From positions 1 through 64,000 of the forward strand of contig JADLDO010000024.1 of assembly GCA_020846635.1 (NCBI GenBank): a DNA stretch of 64,000 nt. The letters run 5' to 3'. Both the position numbers and the translations under genes were made by a program. Origin of the DNA: Caldilineaceae bacterium (GTDB taxonomy: Bacteria; Chloroflexota; Anaerolineae; Caldilineales; Caldilineaceae). Every line of letters begins with the position of its first letter. Position 1 is the first letter of the stretch. Below, one piece after another: positions 21,854 to 31,064 of the stretch. The notes beneath the pieces were generated by a model. It was not told the DNA's origin and did no database searches. It saw only the letters and a program-made list of their open reading frames with translations.

Positions 21854-23641
21854 ATGACAACGGAAATCAAGAAAATCCTGGTCGGCGTCGCCTGGCCTTA
21901 TGTTAATGGCGAGAAGCATATTGGTCAAATTGCGGGGGCTTATTTGCCACCTGATATCTTTGCGCGCTATCAGCGCCTGATCGGCAATGAGGTGTTGATG
22001 GTCGGCGGGTCGGACACACATGGCACACCCATCACGCTTAAGGCCGATGCAGACGGTGTAACCCCGGCGGAGATCGTCAACAAGTATCACGAGCTTTTTG
22101 TGGATGGCTGTGTGCAATTGGGGTTGACCTTTGACCTCTACACCCATACCGAGACGCAGAATCATTGGGACGTTACCCAGCAGATGTTCTTGCAACATAT
22201 GGAAGCGGGCTATGTCTACAAGGATTCCCAGCCGCAGTTGTATGATCCGATTGCGAAACGCTTTTTGGCCGACCGCTATGTCGAGGGAACCTGTCCCTTC
22301 TGTGGATACCCGGAGGCGCGCGGCGACCAATGCGACAACTGCGGGCGTATCTATGATGCGTTGGAGTTGAAGAATCCCCGTTCCAAGATCACGGGCAGCA
22401 CCGAGCTGGAAGTGCGCGAAACCGAGCATTTCTTTCTGGATATGGGAAAGATGAATGAGCCGCTGCTGGCGTGGATCAAGGAGGATAAGGAGCATTGGCG
22501 GCCCAACGTGCTCAACTTTACCCGCGGCCAATTGGAGTTAAAGGAACTGCGCGGGCGGGCGATCACGCGTGATATTGACTGGGGCGTAACGATTCCGCTG
22601 GAGGGCTATGCGGATAAGCGTATTTACGTGTGGTATGACGCGGTCATCGGCTATTTGAGCGCAGCCATCGAGTGGGCCAATCTCGCGGCAGATGCAACAG
22701 GCGATGCTGAGGCGTGGCGGCAGTGGTGGGATGGCGATATCAACCCTGATGCGTTGATCTATAACTTTATCGGCAAAGACAATATCCCCTTCCACACGAT
22801 CATTTGGCCGGGGATGCTGATGGGCTATAACGAGGGTGGGGCCAACCTTAACCTGCCCTATGATGTCCCTGCCAACGAGTATTTGAACTTGAGCGGCGGC
22901 AAGTTCAGCACCAGCCGTGGCCGCGTGATTGGTTGGAATACAGTGCTGCGCGAGTTCCAGCCCGAAGCATGGCGCTATGTGCTGACCGTCATGGCCCCGG
23001 AAAATTCGGATGTGGAGTTCACCTGGCAGGAATTTATGGATCGGGTGAACAATGAGTTGGTGGCAAATTGGGGGAATTTGGTCAACCGTGTCTTGAGCTT
23101 TGCCTATAAACGCTATGAGGGCAGCGTCCCCACACCGGGGGAACTGGATGCCACCGACCAGGCGTTGTTAGATGAAATTCGGGCCGGTTTTGAGGGCGTG
23201 GGTGAGTTGTACAACGCGGTCAAACTCAAGGCGGCGCTGACCGAGGCGCGGCGTTTGAGCCAGCGCATCAACCAATATCTCAACGAGAAGGCTCCGTGGC
23301 AAGCGATCAAGAACGATCCCGAAGCAGCCGCGACAAGTCTCTATGTGGCGCTGCAAGCCATCGACTGGCTGTCGATCCTGTGGGCGCCGATTTTGCCCTT
23401 TAGCAGCGAAAAAGTGCGCCAGTATCTGGGCCATTCCGAACCGCTTTTTGGCCGCCAATATACCGAGCGCGTTGAGGACGCGCGCGGTTCGCACTTAGTG
23501 CTGCGCTATGACCCTACTGAGGCACGCGGTCGTTGGCAAGCCGAGGTGCTGCCCCCAGGTCAAGCGATGCGCGCGCCAGAGGCCCTGTTTGTGAAACTGG
23601 ACGACGATGATATGGCGGATAAGTTGCAGGCAGTGTTGTAA
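21854..23641 (+). CDS. metG: Methionine-tRNA ligase, archaeal-like type
   Basis: A 595-residue class I aminoacyl-tRNA synthetase that charges initiator and elongator tRNA-Met. The ATP-binding HIGH-type motif is [20 protein letters not shown]; a single zinc knuckle [18 protein letters not shown] lies at about residues 138-155; the KMSKS-type loop reads [13 protein letters not shown]. The KFSTSR form and the AGAYLPxDIFARY region resemble archaeal-type MetRS rather than E. coli type. No C-terminal dimerisation domain follows the anticodon-binding region. ATG 21854 has AGGGCGGAAG upstream. It stands as a single rightward gene ending in a repeat-filled gap. Confidence 0.96.
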   Translation: MTTEIKKILVGVAWPYVNGEKHIGQIAGAYLPPDIFARYQRLIGNEVLMVGGSDTHGTPITLKADADGVTPAEIVNKYHELFVDGCVQLGLTFDLYTHTETQNHWDVTQQMFLQHMEAGYVYKDSQPQLYDPIAKRFLADRYVEGTCPFCGYPEARGDQCDNCGRIYDALELKNPRSKITGSTELEVRETEHFFLDMGKMNEPLLAWIKEDKEHWRPNVLNFTRGQLELKELRGRAITRDIDWGVTIPLEGYADKRIYVWYDAVIGYLSAAIEWANLAADATGDAEAWRQWWDGDINPDALIYNFIGKDNIPFHTIIWPGMLMGYNEGGANLNLPYDVPANEYLNLSGGKFSTSRGRVIGWNTVLREFQPEAWRYVLTVMAPENSDVEFTWQEFMDRVNNELVANWGNLVNRVLSFAYKRYEGSVPTPGELDATDQALLDEIRAGFEGVGELYNAVKLKAALTEARRLSQRINQYLNEKAPWQAIKNDPEAAATSLYVALQAIDWLSILWAPILPFSSEKVRQYLGHSEPLFGRQYTERVEDARGSHLVLRYDPTEARGRWQAEVLPPGQAMRAPEALFVKLDDDDMADKLQAVL

Positions 23642-23648
23642 CTACCTC

Positions 23649-23789
23649 ATGTACCGCAGTGGCGAGGCCGCCCAGGGCTATAGGACAACGCCCCCTGAAC
23701 GGGGCTTGGCGAGCCGCGTCTGAAGCCCCGTTCAGGGGGCGTCGCTACGTAGCCGCGCCCGTGAGGCTCCCGTTTACCGTCCGGCGGCT
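23649..23789. repeat. Composite repeat: outer element interrupted by an inner palindrome
   Basis: The left part ATGTACCGCA (23649-23658) and GCCGCCCAGGGCTA (23667-23680), and the right part at 23770-23789, correspond in reverse complement to the continuous element at 31,911-31,944. Between them lie 89 nt (23681-23769) containing a perfect 18-bp inverted repeat (23690-23707 with 23723-23740) of the GCCCCCTGAACGGGGC family also seen at 10,653. This reads as one small palindromic element inserted into another. Confidence 0.75.
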
Positions 23790-23816
23790 GATATGCATGT
23801 GAGTTCACTAAGAAAA

Positions 23817-23848
23817 CCCTCCCGGAAGCTCAGAAGCTTCCGGGAGGG
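23817..23848. repeat. CCCTCCCGGAAGC hairpin, copy 1
   Basis: Arms CCCTCCCGGAAGCT (23817-23830) and the exact complement (23835-23848) with a 4-nt loop. Related hairpins lie at 28,913-28,955 and 31,995-32,038. The right arm GGGAGGG sits 3 nt before ATG 23852, where it could mimic a ribosome binding site or hide it in the stem. Confidence 0.75.
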
Positions 23849-23851
23849 TAC

Positions 23852-25606
23852 ATGGGTACGATTGTTCTAAGCTGTTTGGAGTCTGCGCTGTTGCAAAGTT
23901 CTGTTGTTGCACCGCCACTAACCCCAGCACACCAAGAGGCTGACGCGGTGATGCGTGCGCCGGTGAATACCCTGGCCGCGTTTGACCGTCTCTATATCCA
24001 GTCGCCCCGGCGTTGGCTGGTGGCCTTGTTGTTTGCCTATCTCCTGGCAGGCTCCCTCTTTGCATACTTTACCCCTGACTGGCAGGCCCCTGACGAACCA
24101 GCCCATTACAACTATGTGGCCCACATTGCCAAGACGGGCACGCTGCCGGTACTGCGTATGGGCGATTATAATCAAGAGAAGCTCAATAACCTGCTCGATA
24201 CCAAGTTTGTCATCAAACTCTCGCCCGGCTACTTGCGCTATGAGTCCTACCAGCCTCCGCTCTACTATCTGCTGGCGACGCCGGTCTATTGGTTGAGCAG
24301 CGGCAGTCTCTTGGCCCTGCGCCTCTTTGGGGTCCTGTTGGGCGCGCTCACGGTACTGCTGCTCTATCTTTGCCTGGCTCTGGTTTTTCCGGGCAAGACC
24401 TTGATTCCCTTGGGCGCGGCAGCCTTTAGCGCGCTGCTGCCCATGCACATGGCAATGGCGGCTTCGGTCAACAATGACGGTCTTGCCGAATTACTGCTCA
24501 TGGCCGCTATGCTGGTGCTGCTCCAGTGGATGCGCCGTCGTTTTCATGGGGAAGGAGAAGCCCAATCACGCCAACTGCTTTGGCTGGGATTGCTCTTGGG
24601 GCTGGGCATGGCGACCAAGATCTATGCCTATCTGATGCTGCCCCTGGTGTTAGCAGTGGTCGTCGTGGTCATGTGGCTGTCGCCTCGACTGGTGGAGAAC
24701 CCACGCGAGGCAGTGCAGCTTTCGCCGTCGCGTGCCTCCTGGATGGAGGGCTTGCGCCAATCCTTGTGGGTGGTTGTGCCCGCGGTACTACTTGCCCTGC
24801 CTCTCTGGATTCGCAATCTCCTGCTCTATGGGGGCTGGGACTTGCTTGGGCTGGCGTGGCATGATCAGGTGGTGGCAGGCCAACCGCGCACCGATGCGTG
24901 GATTGCCGAAGTGGGCTGGATCGCCTATAGTGAGCGCGCATTTAGTTTTACATTTCAAAGTTTTTGGGGCGTTTTTGGGTGGATGAGCGTGTTTATGGAT
25001 GAGCGTATCTATACGGCATTGCTCATCTTTACCGGCGTCATTTTTCTCGGCGTGCTCTGGGCAACGGTACGCTTCATCTCTGGCGGGCCGGATACCGATA
25101 TGGACGCCTTTCAGCTATCGGTGCTGATTCTCTTTGGGCTGATGCTGCTGGCAGTGACCGTGGGCTATTTGGGCTATAACCTGAAGTTTGTCCAGCACCA
25201 GGGTCGCTATTTCTTCTGGGGCTTGCTGCCCATCAGTACGGTCGTCGCTTTGGGCTGGCGCGAGGTGTTGCAGCCGTTGCAGGGAGCCATCACAGGCTTT
25301 ATGGCGACCGTATTGGCGATCGCGACCGCGCTGTCGGGTACGGTGACGGGAGATGTGAACAACTGGACGGTCTTGTCGATTGCGTTGATTGCCCTGGTGC
25401 TCTTTTGCCAACCGTTGTTGTTGGGGGGGGCCGGGCCGGATACGCTGCGCTGGCTGCCTGCCTCGGTGCGCCAGTGGATGGCGCGACCGCGCGTGGCTGG
25501 GTGGTTGCGACTTGGGCGAAGTCTGACCTGGGCATTACCCTTCGTGCTGCTCTTTGTGTTGGATCTGGCGATCCCACACCTGTTCATTGTGCCGCAGCTA
25601 AACTAA
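23852..25606 (+). CDS. GT-C-type membrane glycosyltransferase-like protein
   Basis: A protein of up to 584 residues with about twelve hydrophobic helices. The first extracytoplasmic loop carries WQAPDEPAHYNYVAHIAKTG; the DEP acidic motif there is typical of GT39/ArnT-like glycosyltransferases that use polyprenyl-phosphate sugars. No known catalytic domain lies outside the membrane core. The first ATG (23852) directly follows a repeat hairpin; ATG 23951 (MRAPVNTLAAFDRL) begins just before the first conserved segment and may be the real start. The following GNAT gene starts 1 nt after the stop, implying co-transcription. Sugar donor and acceptor are unknown. Confidence 0.78.
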   Translation: MGTIVLSCLESALLQSSVVAPPLTPAHQEADAVMRAPVNTLAAFDRLYIQSPRRWLVALLFAYLLAGSLFAYFTPDWQAPDEPAHYNYVAHIAKTGTLPVLRMGDYNQEKLNNLLDTKFVIKLSPGYLRYESYQPPLYYLLATPVYWLSSGSLLALRLFGVLLGALTVLLLYLCLALVFPGKTLIPLGAAAFSALLPMHMAMAASVNNDGLAELLLMAAMLVLLQWMRRRFHGEGEAQSRQLLWLGLLLGLGMATKIYAYLMLPLVLAVVVVVMWLSPRLVENPREAVQLSPSRASWMEGLRQSLWVVVPAVLLALPLWIRNLLLYGGWDLLGLAWHDQVVAGQPRTDAWIAEVGWIAYSERAFSFTFQSFWGVFGWMSVFMDERIYTALLIFTGVIFLGVLWATVRFISGGPDTDMDAFQLSVLILFGLMLLAVTVGYLGYNLKFVQHQGRYFFWGLLPISTVVALGWREVLQPLQGAITGFMATVLAIATALSGTVTGDVNNWTVLSIALIALVLFCQPLLLGGAGPDTLRWLPASVRQWMARPRVAGWLRLGRSLTWALPFVLLFVLDLAIPHLFIVPQLN

Positions 25607-25607
25607 C

Positions 25608-26927
25608 ATGAAAAGACAACTTGCAGATGGACTGATTTTACGCACGCTCAGCGAAGGTCATGCCGGCGACCGCGAACAATTGCCGCAATTCTATGCGGAT
25701 GTGAACGGCGAAGGCGATCGCGAGGAGATCAAGCAAGGCCTTGTTCTATGGACGCAGGATCTGATTGAGAGACATCCGACCACAACGCTCGATGATATCT
25801 TTGTCGTGGTTGACCCGGCGCACAATGACCGTATCGTGTCTGCCACCCTGCTAATCCCGCAAACGTGGCGCTATGAAGAGATTCCACTTTCGGTGGGTCG
25901 CCCGGAACTGGTCGGCACGCTGCCGGAGTACCGGGGGCGGGGGCTGGTGCGTGCGCTCTTTGACGCGGTGCATGAACGCAGCGCCAGCCTGGGACACCAA
26001 TTACAGTCGATTACGGGGATTTCATACTTTTACCGGCAATTTGGTTACACCATGACGGTTGACCTGGACGACCATGCCACAATCCCGCTCCATGCGCTGG
26101 ACGACGCTGCGGCAGACTATAAACCCTTGTTCACGCTGCGAAAAGCGACGGTGGATGACATTGCCGATCTGTCCACATGGTATGACTACTTGGCGCGGGA
26201 ACGCTTGTTGTCTGAAATGCGTTCCCCAGAGCAGTGGCGTCATGTGGTTGCCGGGAATAGCCCGGGGTCGCTGCAAGGCAGAGTCTATCTGATCATCGAG
26301 AATGCAGAGGGTGTAGGTGTGGGCTATGTCGCATTGGCAGAGATCGTGTCGCCGCACTCGCTCTATTGCATCGCCTACGTAGTCGGCGACCAATCCTCCT
26401 ACCTGGAAACCTTTGGCGATGTGATACAAGGGATCAAGCAATGGGTGTTGGCCGCGCATGGCAAACTGCCCGCGCTGCTCTATCTTGATTCGAGCCTTCA
26501 CGAGGCCCTTGACTGGATGATTACACGGACGAGGGGCGGCAATATCCGCCGCCAACACTATAAATGGTATCTGCGCGTGCCTGAGCCTATCCAGTTTCTC
26601 CAACAGATTCAGCCCGTACTCGAACGACGGCTGGAGGGCAGCGGCGCGCATCGTTATACTGGTGAACTCAAGGTCGGTTTCCACAATTTGAAGGGCATGA
26701 GCCTCAAGTTCGAGCGGGGGCGCATCACAGAGATTATGTCGATTCAGGGCAAGGACGGTTATGACGTCCGTTTTCCCTGGAATCTCTTTTGGAATGTCGT
26801 GTTTGGAGATCAGAGCAACGAGGAGATCAATGCGCTCCTGCCGGAGGTTTGGCCGAGCAGTAAAGGGGCTGTGCTGCTCAATACGCTCTTTCCCAAGAAG
26901 AAGTCCTGGCTAGAAGGGCTTGGCTAG
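25608..26927 (+). CDS. GNAT-family N-acetyltransferase (Eis-like architecture)
   Basis: A 439-residue protein. The N-terminal GNAT fold shows VGRPELVGTLPEYRGRGLVR, the acetyl-CoA pyrophosphate-binding Q/R-x-x-G-x-G/A loop, followed by LFDAVHERSASLGHQLQSIT. A second, degenerate GNAT-like half (KATVDDIADLSTWYDYLARE) and a C-terminal sterol-carrier-like domain (LKVGFHNLKGMSLKFERGRI) resemble Eis-type N-acetyltransferases. Substrates of such enzymes include amines and aminoglycosides; none can be assigned here. Start ATG 25608, 1 nt after the previous stop; VanW-type gene follows 22 nt later. Confidence 0.87.
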   Translation: MKRQLADGLILRTLSEGHAGDREQLPQFYADVNGEGDREEIKQGLVLWTQDLIERHPTTTLDDIFVVVDPAHNDRIVSATLLIPQTWRYEEIPLSVGRPELVGTLPEYRGRGLVRALFDAVHERSASLGHQLQSITGISYFYRQFGYTMTVDLDDHATIPLHALDDAAADYKPLFTLRKATVDDIADLSTWYDYLARERLLSEMRSPEQWRHVVAGNSPGSLQGRVYLIIENAEGVGVGYVALAEIVSPHSLYCIAYVVGDQSSYLETFGDVIQGIKQWVLAAHGKLPALLYLDSSLHEALDWMITRTRGGNIRRQHYKWYLRVPEPIQFLQQIQPVLERRLEGSGAHRYTGELKVGFHNLKGMSLKFERGRITEIMSIQGKDGYDVRFPWNLFWNVVFGDQSNEEINALLPEVWPSSKGAVLLNTLFPKKKSWLEGLG

Positions 26928-26949
26928 GTCGAGCGAAAGGATTGAATGG

Positions 26950-28905
26950 ATGCAGGCGACAATGAGAGTGGGGCGTGTGCCGGTGCGGCTGCGGCGTACG
27001 CCTGTGGATTTTGGTATCATTTTTGGTTTGGTCATGATCTGTGCGCTGATCGCCGCAACCGTAGGCTGGCAAGTTTGGCACACCAATCGCATTTATTCCG
27101 GGGTGACGGTCGCAGGTGTGCCTGTGGGCGGGTTGACCCGTTCGGCGGCCCTAAACCGGGTGAGCGAGTCGCTTTGGCGTTATCCACTGCCCTCGATCAG
27201 TGTCACCAATGGCAGTCGCCAATGGCCCATTACTACGGATGATGTGCGCGTCTCGACCGATCTGCTGGCTGCGGTCAACCGCGCCTATTTGGTCGGACGC
27301 ATTGATAGTTGGTCGGGCAACTTGGGCGACCAGGCCGCGGCAGTACTAGGCGCGGTGGATATTGAGCCTGAGGTGCTGCTGGAGACGAGCCAACTGCGCT
27401 TTACCATCGACCAAATCGCGGCGGAGATTCGCGAGCCTGCGCGCGCGGCGACGCAAATGGGGTCGGTGACTGTCCCGGCAAAAGCGGGCGTGGATGTAGA
27501 TGTCGAGGCTACCGTCAATGCGCTGACCGCTGCATTGGAAAATCGCCTGCCCGGTCAGCCCATTATCGCCCCTCTAGCCGTCGTTGAACTCGCGCCACCT
27601 GCGGAGAGTACCGCCGGCACATCAACGGATATGAGTGGGTCGCCAAGCAGCGCATCCACTGTGCCGTCGATTGGCCCTCTGCTTCTGCGGGATGCCCAAT
27701 TTGGGCTTGCCTTTGCGCTGGACCCGGCGACGCTGCAAGCTCTGTCGCTGGCGGGTGATCCCACATCGGTGGACGAGGGCAAATTGCGGGCATTGCTCGA
27801 AAGCTGGGCGGCGCAGATTGACGTTACCCCGCGCAATGCGCGGCTGCGTTTTGACCAGGCAACCCAATCGCCCGTGGTGGTCCAGGAGAGCCGCGCCGGG
27901 CGCAAACTGGACATTGACGCGACGCTGGCGACTGTCAAATGGGCGTTGGCAAGCGGCAACACAAGCGCCGACTTGACCGTGACCGCGGTGCTGCCGGAGG
28001 TGGACAGCAACCGCGTTGCCGAGATGGGAATTCGCGAGCTCATCGTTGGCGAAACGACCTACTTTGCGGGCAGCAGCGGCGAACGTATCCGTAATGTGGG
28101 TGTGGCTGCGGCTAAGTTTGATGGCGTCGTCATTCCCCCCAATGGCATCTTTAGCTTCAACCAATTTGTCGAAGATGTCTCCGCTGCCAACGGCTTTGAG
28201 GATTCGCTCATCATTTGGGGGGATCGAACCGCAGTCGGCATTGGTGGGGGGGTCTGCCAAGTCAGTACCGGTATCTTCCGCTCGGCCTATGCTGCCGGGC
28301 TGCCCATTGTCGAACGGTACAATCACGGCTATGTCGTAAGCTGGTATGGCGAGCCAGGCTTGGACGCGACTATCTTTACGCCCACGGTCGATTTTCGCTT
28401 CCGCAATGACACAGGCGCTTATCTGCTGCTGGAGCCTGTGATGAATGCAGAGGCCGGAACTTTGACCATTAACCTCTATGGAACCAAACCCAACCGCCAG
28501 GTCATCATCAGCGATCCGGTGAAAACGAACATAAAGCCGCCACCTCCCGCGCTCTATACCGTGGATGAGTCGCTGGCCCCTGGGCAGACCAAGCAGGTAG
28601 ATTGGGCAGCGCAGGGGATGGATGTGGAGGTGACACGCACCATTATCGAGAATGGCGCTACGCGCACAGAAAAGTTGGTCAGCAAATACCAACCCTGGCG
28701 CGCCATCTACCTCGTCGGCTCCGCCGCGGATATTCCCGCCTCTGCACGAGGTGCAGCCGTGGATGCCGTCCCGGTGCAAGCGGATTCAGCGCCAGAAACC
28801 ACCGTAGAACCCGCAACAGTGGAAACGGGTGCAGTTGAGACAGGCACAGTCGAAGCCACCACGCCTGTCACTACAGAAACCGCACCCTCCGGCCCAGACC
28901 AATAA
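26950..28905 (+). CDS. VanW/YoaR-family cell wall protein
   Basis: A 651-residue membrane-anchored protein. After a short basic N-terminus there is one helix (FGIIFGLVMICALIAATVGW), then two peptidoglycan-binding-like domains of the YoaR/PF12229 type (IYSGVTVAGVPVGGLTRSAA at the first, a second near residue 230), then a VanW domain with GVCQVSTGIFRSAYAAGLPI at about residue 430 and GLDATIFTPTVDFRFRND. A G5-like segment and a Thr/Val/Glu-rich tail end the protein. Such proteins are thought to bind the cell wall. TTG 26920 would extend it, but ATG 26950 with AAAGG upstream fits better. A repeat hairpin follows. Confidence 0.9.
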   Translation: MQATMRVGRVPVRLRRTPVDFGIIFGLVMICALIAATVGWQVWHTNRIYSGVTVAGVPVGGLTRSAALNRVSESLWRYPLPSISVTNGSRQWPITTDDVRVSTDLLAAVNRAYLVGRIDSWSGNLGDQAAAVLGAVDIEPEVLLETSQLRFTIDQIAAEIREPARAATQMGSVTVPAKAGVDVDVEATVNALTAALENRLPGQPIIAPLAVVELAPPAESTAGTSTDMSGSPSSASTVPSIGPLLLRDAQFGLAFALDPATLQALSLAGDPTSVDEGKLRALLESWAAQIDVTPRNARLRFDQATQSPVVVQESRAGRKLDIDATLATVKWALASGNTSADLTVTAVLPEVDSNRVAEMGIRELIVGETTYFAGSSGERIRNVGVAAAKFDGVVIPPNGIFSFNQFVEDVSAANGFEDSLIIWGDRTAVGIGGGVCQVSTGIFRSAYAAGLPIVERYNHGYVVSWYGEPGLDATIFTPTVDFRFRNDTGAYLLLEPVMNAEAGTLTINLYGTKPNRQVIISDPVKTNIKPPPPALYTVDESLAPGQTKQVDWAAQGMDVEVTRTIIENGATRTEKLVSKYQPWRAIYLVGSAADIPASARGAAVDAVPVQADSAPETTVEPATVETGAVETGTVEATTPVTTETAPSGPDQ

Positions 28906-28912
28906 CCCTACC

Positions 28913-28955
28913 CCTACCCGGAAGCGGCCCAGAGAGTTCACCGCTTCCGGGTAGG
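28913..28955 (+). terminator. CCTACCCGGAAGCGG hairpin after the VanW gene (repeat family, copy 2)
   Basis: Perfect 15-bp arms (28913-28927 and 28941-28955) with a 13-nt loop begin 8 nt after the VanW stop codon. The core CCCGGAAGC is shared with the hairpins at 23,817 and 31,995. Probably acts in 3' end formation; no T-run follows. Confidence 0.65.
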
Positions 28956-29043
28956 CCATCTGATGTCATTCCGGCGCAGGGGCAATGACAGGCGCGCTCA
29001 TCCTTACTTCACAATTCTAATTTCCCCACATTTGCATCTCTGC

Positions 29044-29049
29044 TATAAT
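29044..29049 (+). promoter_or_regulatory. -10 box positioned for a leaderless transcript
   Basis: TATAAT lies 6 nt before the ATG at 29056, so transcription would start at or next to the A of the start codon. A -35-like TTTCCC (29021-29026) is poor. No ribosome binding site precedes the ATG, which fits leaderless translation. Confidence 0.5.
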
Positions 29050-29055
29050 GCGTCC

Positions 29056-30021
29056 ATGACCACCCATGCTCAGACCAGCACTGCCCAGCCAGTCAGCCGC
29101 GCGCGGCGCAATCCTCTGCGTTGGCGACCTGATCAGAATTGGGAAGCTTACCTCTTTCTGCTGCCCAGCTTGTTGGGATTTGCCGTCTTTGTTGCCTTTC
29201 CCGTTGTAATCTCCTTGTTGCTCAGTTTTGCAGACTGGAACCTGCTGGCCTCACCCGAATGGGTTGGGTGGGCGAACTATCGCCAACTGCTCACGCGTGA
29301 CCCGGTCTTTTGGCGCGTGGTACGCAATACCGTCTATTTCATGGTGACGATTGTGCCTCTGCAATTGCTCTTTGGCTTGCTATTGGCCGCGGCGCTCAAC
29401 CAGGCCATCCGTGGGGTATTGGTCTACCGGGTGATCTATTTTATGCCCGTGGTGACAACGATTGTAGCGGGGGCGATTGTCTTTCAATTCCTGCTCAATC
29501 GCGACTTCGGCATCATCAGCCAATGGATTTGGTGGCTAGGACGTGCGACCGGGCTGCCCATTCAGCCGCCGGATTTTCTCAACAGCACAACTTGGTCAAA
29601 GCCGGCGGTTGTCATGCTGACGCTGTGGAAGAACACAGGCTTTACGATGGTCATCTATTTGGCCGCGCTGCAAGGGGTTCCGCAAGAGCTGTATGATGCC
29701 GCTAATGTGGATGGAGCCAATGTCTGGCAGCGCTTTGCGCGGGTGACGATTCCGCTGATCAGCCCCACAACCTTTTTCCTCTTTATCATCCAGATGATCG
29801 GCGCGTTCCAGCTATTTACCGAAGCCTATACGATGACGCGCGGCGGCCCGGCACAATCGACGCTCACGGTCGTCTATTATATCTATCAGAATGCATTTGA
29901 GTTTCAGCGCATGGGCAAGGCATCTGCCATTGCCTGGTTCCTCTTTATCTTCATTTTCTTGTTTACCTTATTCCAGACACGGATGCAGCGCCGTTGGGTC
30001 TATTACGAGACTGAGTCCTAG
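29056..30021 (+). CDS. Carbohydrate ABC transporter permease (MalF/UgpA type)
   Basis: A 321-residue inner membrane permease with six helices. The N-terminal LFLLPSLLGFAVFVAFPVVI is typical of MalF/UgpA/LacF-type subunits. The coupling loop is YDAANVDGANVWQRFARVTIPL, the EAA motif that contacts the ATPase, and the C-terminus ends in FTLFQTRMQRRWVYYE. The ATG at 29056 is taken rather than the longer frame because a -10 box sits just upstream and the conserved region starts soon after. The partner MalG-type permease follows 9 nt later. No binding protein or ATPase gene is nearby. Confidence 0.93.
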   Translation: MTTHAQTSTAQPVSRARRNPLRWRPDQNWEAYLFLLPSLLGFAVFVAFPVVISLLLSFADWNLLASPEWVGWANYRQLLTRDPVFWRVVRNTVYFMVTIVPLQLLFGLLLAAALNQAIRGVLVYRVIYFMPVVTTIVAGAIVFQFLLNRDFGIISQWIWWLGRATGLPIQPPDFLNSTTWSKPAVVMLTLWKNTGFTMVIYLAALQGVPQELYDAANVDGANVWQRFARVTIPLISPTTFFLFIIQMIGAFQLFTEAYTMTRGGPAQSTLTVVYYIYQNAFEFQRMGKASAIAWFLFIFIFLFTLFQTRMQRRWVYYETES

Positions 30022-30030
30022 CTACCGATC

Positions 30031-30909
30031 ATGACGACTACCGCTAAACTCCGTACCGCCGAACTGGGCACACCAGGACAAGCGCGTGGGCAGCTTCCTG
30101 CATTGGCGCGGCTGGCGCTGCATCTGCTGCTCATTGCCGGGAGCCTCCTGGTCTTGCTGCCCTTTCTGGTCATGCTCCTGGTCTCGCTGATGCCCAAAGA
30201 GGTGATTCTGACACGCGCCTTTGATTGGCAACTCGCCAGCCTCAACAACTACTTTGAGATTTTCGAGGTAGTGCCGTTTGGGCGTTATTACTGGAACAGT
30301 CTCTTTGTGGCGTCTGCAACCACACTGATCCAGATTCTGACAGCCTCATTAGCCGCCTTTGCCTTTGCCCGGCTGCGCTTTCGCGGGCGTGATGCGCTTT
30401 TCTTGGTCTACCTGGCGACGCTGATGATCCCTTTCCAGGTGACCATGATCCCCAACTTTATCCTCATCCGCTATCTGCGCTGGTATGACACCTATCAGGC
30501 GTTGATCCTGCCCTCGGCCTTTAGCGTCTTTAGCACCTTTTTGATGCGCCAATATTTTATGAGCGTGCCGTTGGATTTGGACGAAGCGGCGCGTATGGAT
30601 GGCGCAGGAAGCTGGCGCATTTGGGCGCAGATCATTATGCCGCTGGCGGGGCCGGTCTTGGCAACGCTGGCGATCTTCAACTTTCAAGCGTCGTGGAATG
30701 ATTTTTTGTGGCCGCTGGTCATCACCAACAGCCAATCCATGCGTACGATCCCCATTGGCTTGAGTTCATTCCAGGGGCAGTTCAACACAGAATGGCATCT
30801 GCTGATGACCGGCGCGGTGATTGCACTCTTGCCCATCCTGATTATCTACATCATTGGGCAAAACTGGTTTGTGCGCGGCATCGCCTTCTCTGGGTTGGGC
30901 GGGCGCTAA
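30031..30909 (+). CDS. Carbohydrate ABC transporter permease (MalG/UgpE type)
   Basis: A 292-residue permease pairing with the upstream gene. It has six helices, the MalG-type segments NSLFVASATTLIQILTASLA and FARLRFRGRDALFL, the EAA loop DEAARMDGAGSWRIWAQIIM, and WNDFLWPLVITNSQSMRTIPI typical of this subunit. The C-terminus ends NWFVRGIAFSGLGGR. It probably forms a heterodimeric sugar importer that recruits a shared MsmX-like ATPase and a distant binding protein, since neither is encoded in the adjacent genes. Confidence 0.94.
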   Translation: MTTTAKLRTAELGTPGQARGQLPALARLALHLLLIAGSLLVLLPFLVMLLVSLMPKEVILTRAFDWQLASLNNYFEIFEVVPFGRYYWNSLFVASATTLIQILTASLAAFAFARLRFRGRDALFLVYLATLMIPFQVTMIPNFILIRYLRWYDTYQALILPSAFSVFSTFLMRQYFMSVPLDLDEAARMDGAGSWRIWAQIIMPLAGPVLATLAIFNFQASWNDFLWPLVITNSQSMRTIPIGLSSFQGQFNTEWHLLMTGAVIALLPILIIYIIGQNWFVRGIAFSGLGGR

Positions 30910-31064
30910 TATCACACTGCGACACGAAGGGAACGCCGCTGAGCAAGCGTCGGCTTCTGGGCGAAATTGGGTAGTGAATGCGTCCGGCGCGCGGGGATGC
31001 TTCTGTGATAGTGTGCAGTGTGACATAGTTGAATATACTGCAACTGAAACCAGAGGAGGAAGTG

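Noticed and set aside
26920..26949. TTG 26920 as start of the VanW protein
   Set aside because: It lies inside the end of the GNAT gene; ATG 26950 has AAAGG at good spacing and precedes the membrane helix.
27622..28779. 385-residue leftward frame
   Set aside because: Lies entirely opposite the VanW gene, whose domains are clear; an antisense by-product of GC-rich codons.
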